From Metellina segmentata (taxonomy: Eukaryota > Arthropoda > Arachnida > Araneae > Tetragnathidae), in contig OX375872.1 in the NCBI GenBank assembly GCA_947359465.1, forward strand, positions 85,695,819 to 85,759,818: DNA of 64,000 nt, read 5' to 3'. Positions within the stretch are counted from its first letter, which is position 1. The number at the start of each line of letters is the position of its first letter. The notes below the pieces were generated by a model. The model worked only from the letters and a program-made list of their open reading frames with translations, ran no database searches and was not told where the DNA came from. Shown in pieces: positions 11,700 to 25,800 of the stretch. The translations under genes and the position numbers were made by a program.

Positions 11700-13659
11700 A
11701 GTGATGTCTCAAATTAATTTGTTAAATACAACTAACGGAACAGTCCGACCTTATAAAAGATATAAATTACATTTTGAATTGATATTTATATATCCAAACC
11801 TATGTAGCAATAAACCGTAAAATTAAATCTCAAATATTAAAGAGAGAAAAAAATATGTGATTTACCAATTATTCTATTATTAATCACTCATTATAAAATA
11901 ATTAACTGATTAATGAGGTTATGCAATAAAAGTTAGTAGTTAGTAAAAATTATTGAGGTTAAACAATAGTATATTTGTTTTCACTTAAAACTCTATAAAC
12001 ACGGGAATTAAAGTCTCTTTCCCAGTAATACGAATCGAAGCCCTTCTGAAAAACCGTGATGGATTGGATTGAATTTTGGAATTTTATGGCGATGGTTCAA
12101 AAACGGACAATCTGGGCCAGAAAATATCGTGCTGGCTTCTGCTACATGAGCGGTGGGAAATAAATATCCCCTTGCCTTTTAGCTCTTACATAAAAAAAAA
12201 ATTATAATTATAAATTTTTCTGTGTTTTTAGTTTATACTTTAAAAAAAAGGTATTTCTACATAATAAATATCTTGAGTACATTAAAAACAAGGAAACTTT
12301 TTAATTAAAAAAAATATTTGGTTCTAATCTAAATTGCTAGATATGATGAATAATTTCCATTCATTCAGATTGGCTGTCTCTGTGACAATTAGATTACAAT
12401 GATTTTTGCAAACCTGAGAATAGGCCAAAAAGAAATTAAAATATGCTGAAATTCGTTATTCAGAAACATAACATAAAGATATAGCCATAACTCACGTCAC
12501 AAACTATTTTAAGCAATCTCTTTATCTGATTCTATCAAAAAAATTTTAAAAAGAATATCTTTAAATATTATATTTGCTTGTGGATGTTGTCCACAGTGTC
12601 GGTCCGAGAGAAATTTATTGCAGATGCAAGACGATGATTTGGCGCCCCCCCCCTCTATTTCAAACATTCGCCGTATTGTTTCGATGGGGGAGGAAGGAGC
12701 TCGGGGCTGGCAATTTGTATCGACATCACTCCTTAAGACACTTTAAATTTATATTGAAAATAAAATAAAAATTGGTTTTTGAAGATTTTTAGTGTGAAAT
12801 TTCACTTTGGGATCATATCGATATCCAATGACGGGGTAAAGGGATTTTGATGATTGATAAAGTTTGATATTTTAGGGGGAGGGGTCTTAAAATCACGAAA
12901 AATTGATAGCGATATAGTATATGAATGGCCCCTAAAGGTAATCAACATATTTTTGTAGGGCAGGCGCCAATGCCGTATATAGGGTTTTGGCGCCCTTGAC
13001 AAAGGTATCACTTGCCATCCCCCCATACCAAATTGTATACAGGCAGAACTAGACCTAAAAATAAAAAGCGTTATTAGATATTCACATTGAAAGTAAAAAA
13101 ATTTCATAAAAATAAACTATATGGAAAATTGCAAAATCTGAAAGTTTACTTTTCTTGTTTTTCACAAAGCAAATTCTGTGATTATGGTGTAAAACTGAAT
13201 ACTTTCTGCCACCTTTAGTAAAATGGATGAAACAGCAAGGTTTGTCAAACGGTTCTTGCCCGTGCTTGACCGGAGGTAGTTTATAATACGTTTCAACTTA
13301 CTGAAACTGAGCTCGAAAGATAACACTGTAATCGGTAAGGTAAAAAAATCATGAGGGCAATTTCTATAATCGGATATGGATCTTTGAGAGAATATTTACA
13401 TGTAAACTTTAAAAAAATCATTTTGGGTAGCTGACTGTATATCCTGAATTCCACAACTTGAGTGAATACAAGAGTTCCACAACTTGAGTTTTTAAACATT
13501 GAAAATTTCATTAACTTAAGTCTTCAAATATTAATATCCTTCGAATACTGAAGCCCAAAATCCCACTCCGACTAGAGTATTTAATACTTTTGTCATTGTC
13601 ATTATTATATATTCGTTGGAATAAAAATCAGAAATTCTGCCTCTCTGTGGGGACGACCT
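11700..13659. other. No recognisable gene; short unclassified repeat-like patches
   Basis: AT-rich with poly-C and poly-G runs. Patches around 12640 and 12960 contain GGCGCC-rich phrases in opposite orientation that may belong to one degraded mobile element, but I could not define its ends. The frame at 12802-13107 has no homology I recognise. Confidence 0.3.
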
Positions 13660-14125
13660 TTTTTAATGAAGTTTTACTGGCGCTAACCGGCGCTCCTTTA
13701 TTACGAGCGCCCTAGGCGAGTGCCAGCCCGGTTCCAGTTCCAGTTATTTGGGGCGCACTTCCCTCCGTGTCACCCCGTTTTGGATACATCAGATTTTGCT
13801 ACAAGAGCAGGGAAGGTCCCCGATTAGGAAAACAGAGAGGAACAGGCCCTTTGACGCTCCGCTCGAAAAGTCCATTTATGCCACGATTGGCTAAGCCAGG
13901 ACGTGAACGTGGTCAGCCCAATTGAGTCGGTGGACAATTGTCCGAGGAGACTTGCTCCAAACACGAAGTTGCGAGGAGCCAAACCAAGCCGTTTTTACGC
14001 CCCCCCCCCCTTCCATCTTTGCTACCGATGCGGTCGCATCAGTAGCATGGGCCTCTGACCGGCCCTGGTTGTTCATCTTAGCAGTTAGCTGACAAAAGTT
14101 TAGTTGATGACTTGTTATGGCAGTT
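13660..14125. other. GC-rich patch of unknown origin
   Basis: Clearly richer in GC than its surroundings, with GGCGCT repeats near 13680 and a C run near 14000. No frame shows recognisable homology. It may be a fragment of an unidentified mobile element. Confidence 0.35.
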
Positions 14126-14178
14126 CCCACAAGCTCAGTTATTTTAAATGCTGATCAGTTAAAACAGACCTATGCTCA

Positions 14179-14923
14179 TCTCTAATATTATAAAAGGAAG
14201 TGTTTGTCTGTTACACAACGGCGGACATCTTATATTATAAAAGGAAGTGTTTGTCTGTTTCTTGCACGCAAGGTCCGGACGAATCTATTGCACTTACAGT
14301 AATTCAATTTGGCACACAGGTAGTCCGAATTTTTTGCAATTTTAGGGTCGCGGCGAATTTTAAAATTCAATCTAGAACATTTTAAAATGAATTTAATGAA
14401 ATTTAATTATTATTGTTTTCTTTGGAATGGCAACAACATAAAGAGATGGCAGATTCTAAATTTATTTTTTCCGTTTTCATTTTGCGCTGAGGAATGATTT
14501 TTCCAGCAGACGATAAAAAACAAAGTTTTAACTTTAGTTATGTAGTTCTTTTTTTTTATCTCCTAGACCGTTAGAAATAGAGTAAAATTTTCAACGGATT
14601 GCAAATTTGCGAAAAATTTCACATTAGATCGATACCTAAAAATATGATTTTCTTTAAATAAATAAAAATTTTAAAGTGAATATCTTTTATATTTTCGCAA
14701 GAAAATGTGACGTCAGGCTAACATTCGTGTTCCAAAAATAAACAGATTACATTTCATACCCTCTAACGATTTCAGTGAAAGAAACCAATGAAAATAAAAA
14801 ACATTTTGGCTGGCAATATTTAGTTCATTCTTGTAAAATCGGGATTGTTAAAGATAGATTGAAAATTTCAACGGATTTGAAATCTGTCTAAAATTTAACA
14901 CCAAATTCGTGAAATATATTATA
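14179..14923 (+). mobile_element. Helitron, TAGCCAC family, 3' truncated
   Basis: It begins TCTCTAATATTATAAAAGG after an A, and the first ~35 bp are partly repeated at 14232. Internal modules (AAAATTCAATCTAGAACA, TATTTTCGCAAG, AAAATCGGGATTG) match the Helitrons at 43.0 and 49.6 kb. The 3' hairpin is missing. The element stops where a reverse Helitron end begins. Confidence 0.7.
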
Positions 14924-14990
14924 CTAGGGGGCACGCCCCCTGGTCGTCGCTAACGCTCGCCAACCCCCAGAAGTGGGTTAAGTTTATAAG
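14924..14990 (-). mobile_element. Helitron 3' end fragment, GGGGGC hairpin type, reverse
   Basis: CTAGGGGGCACGCCCCCTGG, read in reverse, is a Helitron 3' hairpin plus CTAG. It is followed by GCTAACGCTCGCCAACCCCC, which also precedes the 3' end of the element ending at 10455. The rest of the element is not recognisable. Confidence 0.6.
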
Positions 14991-15448
14991 TCTAATATTT
15001 AATATTAAACACTTACAACAAGCTGGATTACAAAATTTAAAATGTTAGAAAATAGAAAGTAGCTTTTAAACAAGTTCCCACTTATTCAAAATTTGTCAAA
15101 TTCTTCGATCAAAAGAATGCGTTAATCCTTAGAATACAGAGACAATAATACTAACCGAGACCGAAGTTAGTTATTCCTCAGGAATTTAATACAATAATAT
15201 TTTTCACTGTCATGATTTACCTATGGCCATTTCATTACTGAATTAAAAGGACTGAAATGAGGGGGGAGGGGGTCAGGAACTCATATTAATTTCCAAGTAT
15301 CAAGCAACTGAAGAAACAGTTGTATATACAGAAGGAGGTTGGTAATGCTGGAATAAATAGACATGTGTCCCTTTTTTGCACCCAGTTGAGACAGCTGAAA
15401 TTTCTTAAGTTTGTAAGGTATGTTGAGTTGCTAAGGCCACGCCAAATA

Positions 15449-16207
15449 CGAGGGTCGTTCGTAAAGTAATGCCCGCTTTTAAATAAAATACAGACCAATT
15501 AAAATTTTTACTTTTTCTTTTCTTTTACTTTTTCTTATCTTATGTTACTTTTCGACACAGCCCCCTTGCAAATTTAAACATTTGTCGTACCTTCTGACTA
15601 GCTTTTGAATACCAGCGTCAAATTCCTCTGCCGCTATTCCATTGAGATAAGCAGTAACGTCTTCAAGCTCTTGTGGTCGTCATGGAGTAGGCTTAGCATC
15701 CACCTTGCACTTTCTTTTCTGAATTTGAGGTGATCTGTTACCACTTTGTAAATGATAGTGCGAGACAATTGTGAAAATCAATCATGAATTTCATCCCAAG
15801 TCACACGTCAATCTTGTTTGATGAATTTGTCGACAGACTTGACCAGCTCATCCGTAATGACACTTGGGCGACAACATCGCTCATTAAACCTCTTCCTCAT
15901 TAAACTTTCGGCACCAACGACACACACATGATTCAATCATCACATCACCATACACTGCTTTGATTTCACGATAAATTTCTCTTGGTCACACATTTTTTGC
16001 GTTTAGAAATCGGATCACAGATCTCACTTCACATTTGGCGTGAAGCTCGACTTTCTTAGAAAATTTTGTTCGCTTATCAAAACAACAATAACCATTATAA
16101 TACGATGTAATTTAGTAGAAAACAGATAAAAAACCTTGAACGGTGCACCTGCCACTGCCATTGTGTTGCGCATGCTTAAACGAGCATTACTTTCCGAACG
16201 ACCCTCG
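15449..16207 (-). mobile_element. mariner element with internal deletion
   Basis: The terminal inverted repeats are CGAGGGTCGTTCG at the left and its complement at the right, flanked by TA on both sides (15447-15448 and 16208-16209). Inside, on the minus strand, broken frames keep the start of a transposase (a KKVELHAKCEVRSVIRFLNA-like segment of the HTH region) and its end (FDAGIQKLVRRYDKCLNLQG followed by a stop). The catalytic centre is gone. At 759 bp it is far shorter than a complete mariner of about 1.3 kb. Confidence 0.85.
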
Positions 16208-16209
16208 TA

Positions 16210-16794
16210 GAAAAGTGGTATTACCTTTCCGCAGTCGAATTCAAGTATGTTTTCAAATATGTTTTGAGTTCGTAAAAGTTTAAGGAGAGTATAACAGTGA
16301 ATCCTTTTCTTTGATTCTTTTGTATTCTTGTAGGTTCAAATGGTTGATAATATTTGTTACTTTTATGTGCCTTGTTATATTGTACTTATTTAAGTTCGGA
16401 AATATATTTATATATTCTTTGATTTTTTTATGTCATAATTGTGCTTTTATAGCTTTTTATAGCTTTGGTCATTTCCTGTGAATTGTTTACCTGCATGTGG
16501 GGGGGTCATTCCATTTAAAACCAGAAAGGAGCGACTCGAAAACAGACAGCTATTTTTTATGTTTGTACTTTTAACTTCGCAATTTAATGGATGTTTATTC
16601 GATCTTCGCTCTATTTGTGATTTGCAACAACAAATCGAATAGACCGGTGTACTGCTTCAATGTGATATGATTAAAACTACCTACATACCTGCAACAGCAT
16701 ATAACAATTTTGTAACTGCAACCCTTTCATCACATGGTAACTCTAACCGTTGTTAGATAAAGTTCTTGTTCTTCATTAAGCAAGCATTGACAAG
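16210..16794 (+). other. 5' flank and probable promoter region of FMR1/FXR
   Basis: This is the space between the mariner and the start codon. The 5' UTR must lie here unless an upstream non-coding exon exists. No TATA box, initiator or CpG-rich stretch stands out. Confidence 0.3.
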
Positions 16795-16845
16795 ATGGAC
16801 GATCTAGCAATAGAAGTATGCGGTGAAAACGGTGCTTATTACAAG
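16795..16845 (+). CDS. Fmr1: FMR1/FXR exon 1, start codon
   Basis: It begins at an ATG in the context gacaagATGG and encodes [17 protein letters not shown], matching the start of FMRP Tudor 1. The donor is AAG|gtaaat, phase 0. The family conserves both the starting Met and the acidic second and third residues, which fixes this start. No clear promoter, TATA box or CpG island is visible in the bases before it. Confidence 0.94.
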
Positions 16846-19800
16846 GTAAATTAAGCTTTAGCAATTAAGTATTAATCACATGCTTACTTTTCTATTCCAT
16901 TGAATCTAAGAAAATATCTTCATTCTTGGTCCTTTTGCTGTCTTACCGGCTGAAATTGAGATAAACAATTATAAAATGCCCGTGTTGAGAAAAGCAATGT
17001 ATTGATAATGATTGTTGTTTATTTACATTGATTTGTTACATATTTTTGTATTGTCTTGCTAGGATTTTTATTATTTTAAGGGGCTTGAAATATCTGACCA
17101 ATTACAAATGCTCGTATTAAATGCGACTTGCTGTCGGTTTTCCTTTTGTAGTCATGTGTTAAGAGAGCAAGTGGAAGCTTTGTTTATCTTATAGTTAAAG
17201 GATTTTGGTGTTAAGTATTTCTTTTCTAATCTTTATTAGCAATCGTTAAGCTATGATCATTTGATATGATGGTATTATTTTGACATTTTAGAGTATAGCA
17301 CATATATTTATATAAATTTTAGCATCTGTTGTATATCGTATACCTCTGCTCTTTTTAAATAATGTCTTCATTTTCTGATTCCTTATATTCTTTAGTAGTA
17401 AGTTATAACTTTTGTGATGCATATATATGCGATAATAATATTAAGGAATATGATGGAAGAACTTAATACTTATGTCTTAATGACTCACAATGCACCTCTC
17501 TTTCTCTCTGTTATACTTGTCAAATTTTCAGGAATGAAGTTGTAAACAAATATTGAATTTATTTGAACCAACCCACTACTATTATAGTATGTTATGACAT
17601 TTTTTACAACGTAGCACTATTGTCTTGTATTGACAGTATATACATTCCTCTGTACCATATGAATTTTGAAACTTGATTATCAGTAATGCATGTAGTCTTG
17701 GATTTTTATTTGTTGAAATTTTGAAGAAGTATGAAACTTTAATAAGCTAACACAGGTAATTCTCTTGAGCAAATTAAGAAATTAGTGATTATTAGTCGTA
17801 TTTTGCACTTAAAATTTTGTTTCGATGATCAAGTGTTTAAATCATTTTGTCATATTTGACACCTATTTTTCAAAATTGTTTGCTTGTTTGGCTCAAATTT
17901 TGACTGATTATCTATCCCTCCTTCTACCTTTATTAACCCTGCTCTTTATGGATGGAATGTTGAAGTTGGGCAGTCAAAACAGTATTTGCCTGTAAACTTT
18001 AAAAAAGAAATATATATGGTTGTTTTCATCTACATTCTGTGAAATCTCAGATAAAATAAAACACCAATTGCAGAATCCAAGCAACTGTTGATCAGTAGTC
18101 AAAACCTGAATTTCGTAGTTTGAAAACATGCATTCTTTTTGTTACAAATGTGTACAGGGGACCCTGAAGGCTATTAAAAAATCAATGTCAAGTCAAAACC
18201 TTTACTATGGTAAATTGCTTGGTTTGTCGATGAACTTTAGTTGATCGACAAACTGAACAAGTTGGAAGAATTAACCATTGAATGGTTTCTTAAAAATTTT
18301 ATACTATGTGATGCAAGTACATGTAAAGCTGGAGTTGGCAGATAGTAGTGATGTACAGTGACAGCCAAGGCATAAGTTACTATTAGCATTTTCAAAAATC
18401 CTAGTCCTATAGATATTTCAACCTTTTCCCAAGCCAATCTAATAAGCTAGTCATCGCTGATTATGTACAATGCTCAGAAGTAAGCTTTTTATATCACAGA
18501 AAAAATGTTTAAATAGTCTTGTGATGAGATTAGGAACAATATTTGTCAAGACATGTTGATTGTAACCATAATTTAGATAGTAAAATGCTTTTATTTAGTG
18601 TAGGCTATTCTGTCTTAATAGCAGTGGCAAATTAAGGGTGGCTATAGCCCATGGTGGCAAAAATTTTTGGAAGAATACCAAACACGTCATGACAAAAATA
18701 AATAAAAATGTGTGTGTAAGCCTTTAAAAAAAAATTACAATTACATGTTGAGGGGGCATCAAGTTGCTGTTAGCCCCTAGGCAGCAGAAGTATAAATCCT
18801 CCACCACTTGATAGATGGTATTTGTAAAAATATCCCTCTCCTTTAAAGATTCATCTATAATGCAACATATACTCAACAATTAGTTTAGCAAGACTTAAGA
18901 TATGATGTCCAACCATGCTCTTATTTTACTCAAAATTTGGTGATATTTCGTTTTAAATTTGGTTTCTTATTTCTTTGGTTAATAGATTGTTTTTATATTT
19001 TAGGCTTTTATGGTTGATGTTCATGATGATGGAGTGTCAGTAGCTTTTGAAAATGAGTAAGTATCTGCTTTCTAAATACTGCATGAATATAAATCCTACC
19101 AGCCAATATTTGCTTATGATTTAGTTGTGGTATCACGTAATGAACAATCTCTTTTGTCTCGCAAAATGAGAGATTTGTGGGATGAGTTGCCTAATTTTGA
19201 AATACTCATTGTGATGAAACTGCAGAAAGGTTTTAATGTTGAAATATAAGGATTAATAAAATATTTCTTTCACTTTTAAGCAAATTTCATTACTAACTTA
19301 AAATTCTAACTAGATTCATCCGACTTTAGTCTGTATTTCTGACTTTTCTTAAATATTTGAGAAAATGACCAATTTTTATCATTTTTTAAGCAAAAATTCC
19401 GACTTTTGCCCATTTTGTCTTCTATAAACATAAAATGAGACATATCTTGCCATTATTGCACTTCTAAATTTTGCTACGCTCATAAGTCTTGCAAATTACT
19501 TTTTGAAAAGAATCCTTTGTGAGAAGCTTATTAGTTTTCTGGCAAACCTGGAGAACTTGGATTTTGAACTAGTTAGCGTACGTTGTTGCTGTAAATTATG
19601 TAGGTAAAACTATGGTTTCCTAAGAAAACGGAGCTGTTGTCTAGCGGCTGTGATACGTCATGATGCAGCTGAAAAGGTATAAATGAAATATTTTAAGTTG
19701 ATCAGCTTTTAATGAGATTTTTCTTTCAACTAGAAAATAAGATGCTTGATTATTTAATAGATAAGGTTATTTTGTCTTTTATGGCAACCTCGGAAATTTT

Positions 19801-22800
19801 CATTTTGAATATTTTTGAAAATACTTTCTAAATCCGTATGAAATTTTTTTTTTTGAGGGGGGGGGCGACTTTAGAACTTTACCAAGGCGATGACCATCGC
19901 TTTATACATAGACTGCAGCTAAATTTTGCAACGGAAAAGTTTTATTTGATTTAAAGTTAATTTAATTAGAAAATAAGAATATTTACGGGAAAATATAAGC
20001 CGGCGGAAATTAATTAGAGATTTTGAAAAAAAGTCCTTTTATATTCAAAAATAGGTTGTAAATTTAAACTGAATTAAGTTATATTTTATTTAAAACAGGG
20101 GTACAGCTTCGGTCTACGTTTATAGCGGTGGCAATGGCCTTGGTGCTTTTTTTGGCACGCTTCTTAAATTGCCAAAGAAAGAAGTATTTAGAATTAACCA
20201 ATAAAATCAAATGACAGTTTAATGGATTTTGGAAGAACTTTCTAGAATATTCAAAATGAAAGTTTTAAACTTTCCATTTTTCTAGGTTGTCTTAAAACCG
20301 CAATACAGATGGGTTACCTTAACCTGTCATCGCTTGCTACTTGAAGTGCGGAAAAAAAAACGCCAAGACCGTAGCCACCGCTATAAGCTTAGACTGAAGC
20401 TAAACCAAAAAAAGTTTTTGATTTGTTTTAAATTGAGTATATTTTCAGCTATTTATTAAGTTATGATTCGTGAAAAGCTATAATTATGCTAATTTTAATT
20501 TTTAATGTCAACTTATTTATTTGATATATTCTTTTGTAACATAGCATTTTTATTTCCTGTTAATTTCGTTTTTGTATCAAAAAGTTTGGGGAATAATTGC
20601 AACTGTTAAAAAAAATCGCTCCATTGGTGAGATGTTCAAAAATATGCATAAAAATAACATTTTCAACTTCATGCAACTTATTTTATTTATTTACAAAGTT
20701 GGCAAGCTATTTTTTTTGTGTGCGGAATATGGTTTTACACACCTTTTTTCTTTTTTTGCAAAATTTGAGTTTACGAGTATTTTCAGATTATTTGTCCTTT
20801 TCAGACTCTCTTGCCTGTTAAATAGAATTTTAAAAAAATTATTGAATACTAGTCCAATTCAGCTACTGGAATTTTTATTAACTTAACAAAAAATATCTTT
20901 GTTTTAGAAAATCTTACTCCTTTACAGCAAGAAAACGATTTTTTTAAGTATTTTAACATTTTTTAGTTTTATTAAATAATGTTCAATTATATTGTTAGTA
21001 ATAAACAGTTCAATAGATAAACCAACATAATTCCTTTAAATTTAAAAGACATGAAAAAAAGAAATACTGAATATCATACAATAACTACTGTTTTCAGAAA
21101 CAGTGACACATGAAGTAAATTTGATAAGACTTTGTTTTATCATACAACAAACCTGACAGATCCAATGAAAAGTTGTTATTTTGAAATTATACAAAATTCT
21201 GGAATTTCATATTCTTTGTTATTGCTTAGATTAAAAAAAAAATAAGTATATGCTGTAATCATACCTAAACTGATTTTGTAATATTTTTCAAACATTATTC
21301 CTAATATTAAAGGAACAGATTGATGTCAAGTCTTATTTAAGGAAAAGAACATGGAATTTCTTGTTTATATCTTATATGTAACTTATGAAAGAAAATTATG
21401 CTTTTATACTTTCTTATCTTGTATGCATAACAAAGTAGTGTGCAAATATAGGTTATTAGTACAATTTAAACTAGCAAACATCAGACAAGTTGCCAATTTC
21501 ACCACATGCTTTTTATTGTATGTTACTCCAAAAGTTAGGCTGGTAATTCCATTTTTGAAAACTCGATTTACTGGTGCAAATATAAAAATAGCAGTTCTTG
21601 AAAGTCCTTGAATTTTTTTTTTCTCCCAAACTAGAGGCCCTTGAAAGTCTTAAAACTGCAGAACTTGGTAAAAAGTCCTTGAAAGTACTTGATATTTTTT
21701 TGACCCGTACATAATTTGGCAGGTGCGCCATTTGAGCGTCATAAAGCCTGTGTTACACGCTTTGACACCACATAATATATGTCTGATCAACCACAGGTGA
21801 AGGACATAAACCATGTTTCATTGTCACGTCCCCCCATCAGTTTTTTTTTTTGCATGAACTAAGTATACAGGCATGAAAGAGTTCCGCCTCTTTGAACATT
21901 TTTTAAAGTTGTCTTGGGATTGATGCAGACATGCTAAGAAAATATTAAGGTTTTTGTAGGGGGTCACCCTAATTTTTCACTATCATTAAAAATTTGTACA
22001 ATTGATGTATGTACTAGAATGAAAACTTACAGTTTCGGATTACTGAATTATCCGTTTTCGTAAAACAAGGAAGTTTCTTCAAGTACGTGACTCAGCGTTG
22101 TGTGAAATTCTATTTTTAGACTAGGTACATACTAAATACCTACTGAACGCTACAATTTTAGTGTGACAAATTTTCATTTGCATTCTTTTTAAATTAATAT
22201 TTTCCTGTTACTGTATTTCATTACATTACAAAAGCCAATGTACCAATAAACATATTGCTGCCTTATTTTTTTATTACTACTGAATTATAATACTGAATAT
22301 TTGAGAGATAATTTAAATTTTTGCAATCAAAGCAGCTAATTTAGGCAATTTTTCACCTTATTTTAAAAATTTGGCTAAAATTAATTGTCTCATGAAAAGC
22401 GTATTTAAATAGATATCAAAGTGGTAAAACTGTTTGTATTTGCATAAGAGACCTACACCTAAAAACACATTGGAAAATTTAGTTGTGGAAGAATATTGAA
22501 ATTTTATTAAACAACTTGATTTTTGAACTGAGAATAAGTTTTCTCTTAAGGAGAATAAATTCATTCAAAAGAGCAACAAAATTAAAGTATAATATTGTGT
22601 GTCTACATAGTTACACTGTGCATTTACACTAGGATGTTGTCATATTAAAGGGATTACAAAAATTAATTTAGTTATTTAAATGCAAAGGGTTAATTTTGAT
22701 TAAAATGTATAAAAAAGTGTTAGTAATGCAACAGCACTGAAAATCACTTGAATGCTCAAAACATGAAACAGGTTGACATCTGCACTGTTTTTTATGCACA

Positions 22801-25800
22801 TTGGATTATAATCAAGAGTGAAGTTACTTACATAAGCATTGATAGTTAAAACTATTGTGTGTTTATGTCAATGCAAATATAAATCATGTATGTACTGTGT
22901 TTGAATCTTGTGATAAAAATATTCGTCCAAAGGGGGGGGGGGATTGCAGATTTTCTTGAATCTACAATGTTTTTACTGTCCATTTGTGCATCACAATGTG
23001 GTAAAGATCAATTACATAGTACTGATGCTTAAACTTAATCAAAACTGAAATTGTACCAAAAATTAATCAGCATAATCCTGACATGGTCGACCAAGGTTGG
23101 CATATCGGAGATCATGATACAATCCAAAGTCATGTTCTGAAATGCATAATGCTCAAATTGACTATTATATACAGAAAATGGGAAATAAGCTCATGATCAT
23201 GTGAGTAAATGTCTCCTTGAATTACAATTTTAATTTATGCACTTTATAACTCAATAAATGAGTATCTACATTAATTGTTTTTGCCCTTAGTTATAGTTGC
23301 TTTTATAAAAAATATTCTTTTGTGATGAAGTTCTCACTAGTCTAGTAGTAGTGAGTTTTCATTTTCGTTTTTAAAAACCCTTGAATAGCCTTAATATTTG
23401 TTGAAAGTCCTGAAAAAACTTTAATAGCCATAGTTTTTACAGTGGCACTTCATATTTTGTTTCACTTGCCTTCAAGAACCATGATGTTCATGTGAATGTT
23501 TCTAATTGCTCATATTAAAAAACTAACTGCATGAAATTTTTTAAGGCTTGTGGTTAATGTCACTACTTCCCCCCCCATATATATATATATATACCTTTGT
23601 TTTTCCAGTACTTTTGAAATACAAACTGCAAAGTTTTTTTTTAAAGCTAATTATGAAATCCAAATTTTTTTTGACTTGCACTATTTATGTCTGATTAACT
23701 TAAGTACATCTTTGCAAAAGAAACTCAAAATAAAACACAAGTTGACTAATGCAACTTTAGCTGATGTATATTTTAATTTTTTATTTAAAAATGATTGAAA
23801 TTTTGATTTTTAATGTCTTATATATAACATGACTGAATAATGTGCTCATATATGTAGCAAGGCATAAAAATAAGAAACCTTTTATACTCGCTTATTTATC
23901 TTATTTACTTGGGATATACAAATAAATTTTTGTGTTTAATGTAAAAGCAAAAAATACGCAATGTACTGAATTCAATTAAGCCAGAAAACTTTCCACTGGT
24001 ACCTCTAATTAATTTATTTTTATGTGTATTTTTGTGTCATATTTTCTGGTACCAAATAGTACCGAAAGATATTTCCATATTAAACTATCATTCATTACAG
24101 ATTTGTTTATTTACACTCTTTCAGTTGGCAACCTCAAACCAAGTTCCCTTTTCGTCGAGTTAGATTGCCTCCTCAGAAGGAAGATGAAAAAGAATTTTCT
24201 GAAAACCAAGAAGTTGAGGTAAGAATAAGATACGCTTGTTTTTATATTCAAATATTCATTCATTTGTATGAATTATTTGTACCTTTTATATAAATTATAT
24301 GTATCTGGTTTCACCTGTGATATGAAGAATTCTTTTAAAAATTCAGTTGTCAAACATTTTCTCTTGTTTATTCACCTTTATTTTACTAGGTTTATTGTGA
24401 TAAAAATATTAACGAAATAATTTTGAGCTAGTTTAAAAAATCAGTTTTGAAACTGGTTGGTCCATCTAGTTATAACAATGTCCTGTTTATAAGTCATGAG
24501 TGTATACCAACCAACTACAACATCAATGATGTTTCTATGGTTTGCGATAGCATTTACTTCAGAATTAATGACCTTGTTTGCTGTGGTACACTTTTGGGTT
24601 GTAAATGCAATATACTGATTCTACAATTGCAATTGATTCTGCAGTATCAATATACTAAACATTGTAATTTTCTAGACTCATTAAAGAGTATTTTAATTTC
24701 AGGTGTTTTCTCGTTCCAATGAACAAGAAGCTTGTGGTTGGTGGAAAGCTGTTGTTAAAATGACTAAAGGTGGTTTCCATGTTGTAGAATATGTTGGCTG
24801 GGAAACTACTTGTACCGAGATTGTACCAAGTGATCGGCTGAGAACAAAAAATACCAAGTTAATATTTTTCTTTAATGGATCATTATTTTTTCTCCAGTAT
24901 GCAATCCCAATGTTAAACATGTACTGCATGCATTAACAAAGAATTTCTAGTATGTTACATATAATATACATATATTTGTATACATCATACATTTAAATAT
25001 GCCACTTATGTATGTGTAATATTTAAATATGTATTAGTTTAGTTATAAACACTAAACTTTTTATTCCATTGTCTTGAGCTCTCAAGACAAACACTTATGG
25101 AAAATTGGTCATGATTCATATATAAGAAAACATGAATTCATGTATTTGGTTAGTAGGAACTATGTATAAAAGCTACAGATATTTCATAGCTACACTCATG
25201 TTCAAAATTAAGAAAATTTGCCAGTTATGTCGAATTTCTAAAAAAAACAACTAATAGACAGATTTTAATAAAACTTAGTACGAAAAAACAGAGAAAGAGA
25301 TGTACCACACAAAAGTTATGGTATGCGCGCATGATTGTCAGTAAAGCTCATCAGTGCAGGAATGTCCAAAATCCACGTTGTGAGATCCAACCGAAAATGA
25401 GTCTAATATGGGGTATGGTCCCCTCACAGTCAGACATGTCGCACAGAGCGATGGCATACTGGACACGAGACAGTTGAGGAGTCCCTATGGCAGTCGGTCC
25501 CACTCCTGCAGCAACACAGTTCAGCTCTGGAATGGTTCTCGCAGGGATATGGCAAGATGCAATTGCCCTCCCAAGAGCGTCCCAGACATGTTCTGAGGGT
25601 TTTGGTCAGGGAATCAGGATGGCCAATCTATATGCCAAATATTCTCCCTTTCCTGATAAACGTGGACCAGGTGTGCCCGATGTGGACAAGCGTTGTCGTC
25701 CATGAACAGTAACCGAGGGCCAACTGCGCCCCTGAAACATCGAACATACAGCTCTAAGATCTCCTCATAGCAGTCAAGGACTCAGTCAAACATATGGAGA

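Noticed and set aside
12802..13107. 101-codon minus-strand frame as a gene
   Set aside because: No recognisable domain, no splice or promoter context, repeat-like GGCGCC surroundings.
20572..20886. 104-codon plus-strand frame, hydrophobic
   Set aside because: Phe/Leu/Ile/Lys-rich composition is what AT-rich intron sequence gives by chance. It lies in FMR1/FXR intron 2 without conserved motifs.
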